From positions 51,169 through 56,545 of the forward strand of contig PBHS01000025.1 in NCBI GenBank assembly GCA_002719575.1: a stretch of DNA of 5,377 nucleotides. The letters run 5' to 3'. A program made the position numbers and the translations under genes. Below the pieces are notes generated by a model. That model ran no database searches, was not told where the DNA came from, and saw only the letters and a program-made list of their open reading frames with translations. Source of the stretch: Gammaproteobacteria bacterium. GTDB taxonomy: Bacteria; Pseudomonadota; Gammaproteobacteria; Pseudomonadales; Pseudohongiellaceae. Shown in pieces: positions 5,208 through 5,377 of the stretch (positions within the stretch are counted from its first letter, which is position 1; each line of letters starts with the position of its first letter).

Positions 5208-5377
5208 ATGAAGGTGCGTTATTCAAATCGTTTGGCCGCTGCAATTGTGGTTGCAATTAATACTCCGCAAATGGCAAATGCTCAGTCTTTGTCGCCAGCC
5301 AGTGGGCAACAAGAAATTGAGGAAGTCGTCGTGACCAGTGCGTTCAGAACCACATTAGCAGAGACTCTTTTACCAAT
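5208..5377 (+). CDS. TonB-dependent outer-membrane receptor, N-terminus only (runs off the window)
   Basis: Only 56 codons are present. They encode a signal peptide with basic residues (K2, R4, R8), a hydrophobic stretch (LAAAIVVAI, 9-17) and a likely cleavage site after MANA at residue 25. A polar linker follows, then the TonB box IEEVVVTS (37-44), the segment that contacts TonB in the periplasm. The next residues, RTTLAETLLP, match the entry into the plug domain as seen in BtuB-like and related receptors (family pattern ET-x-LP). The protein would be exported to the outer membrane and import a ligand that cannot be identified from this part. The start is supported by the GGAG site 7 bases upstream. 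It is transcribed away from the other receptor in the window and is not obviously in one operon with the ATPase gene, since about 610 bases lie between. Confidence 0.88.
   Translation, partial: MKVRYSNRLAAAIVVAINTPQMANAQSLSPASGQQEIEEVVVTSAFRTTLAETLLP

Noticed and set aside
4949..5260. Plus-strand 103-codon frame running into the second receptor gene
   Set aside because: It has no ribosome site, an odd Cys/Trp-rich composition, and overlaps the secure receptor start in another frame.

Overview
The window looks like a piece of chromosome from a Gram-negative bacterium of moderate GC content, judged by eye as slightly below half. Two TonB-dependent outer-membrane receptors with signal peptides run off its two ends, which requires an outer membrane. 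The receptor types, the PsiE-like protein and the bactofilins fit a marine-type gammaproteobacterium or a relative. That placement is inference from protein style, not from a marker gene. I see no rRNA, tRNA, CRISPR array or transposase.

Left part (1-1148, minus strand): the N-terminal 382 codons of a TonB-dependent receptor, with signal peptide, plug domain and start of the barrel. About 290 bases of apparently non-coding leader lie upstream of it.

Centre-left (1436-2651, minus strand): a tight run of short genes for predicted membrane proteins. In order of transcription they are a doubtful 77-residue ORF, a protein of about 71 residues with two membrane segments, a 59-residue protein with two membrane segments, a 42-residue protein with one membrane segment, and a PsiE-like protein with four membrane segments. 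The 59- and 42-residue genes overlap by ATGA, and the other spacings are short, so this is very likely an operon making a small membrane complex or a set of accessory subunits. The 59-residue gene is short and easily missed.

Centre-right (2846-4597, plus strand): divergent from the small-membrane operon are two bactofilin genes and then a ParA/MinD-type deviant-Walker ATPase gene. Bactofilins are polymerising beta-helical cytoskeletal proteins, and ParA-type ATPases position DNA or protein cargo. A cytoskeletal scaffold paired with a positioning ATPase is the most interesting module here. A 26-base perfect inverted repeat lies between the divergent units and could be a shared operator.

Right part (4598-5377): about 610 bases with no convincing gene, only a weak minus-strand ORF that may be a gene remnant and a small inverted repeat. 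After it comes the start of a second TonB-dependent receptor on the plus strand, with a clear signal peptide and TonB box. The two receptors point away from each other and enclose the small-membrane and bactofilin/ParA modules.
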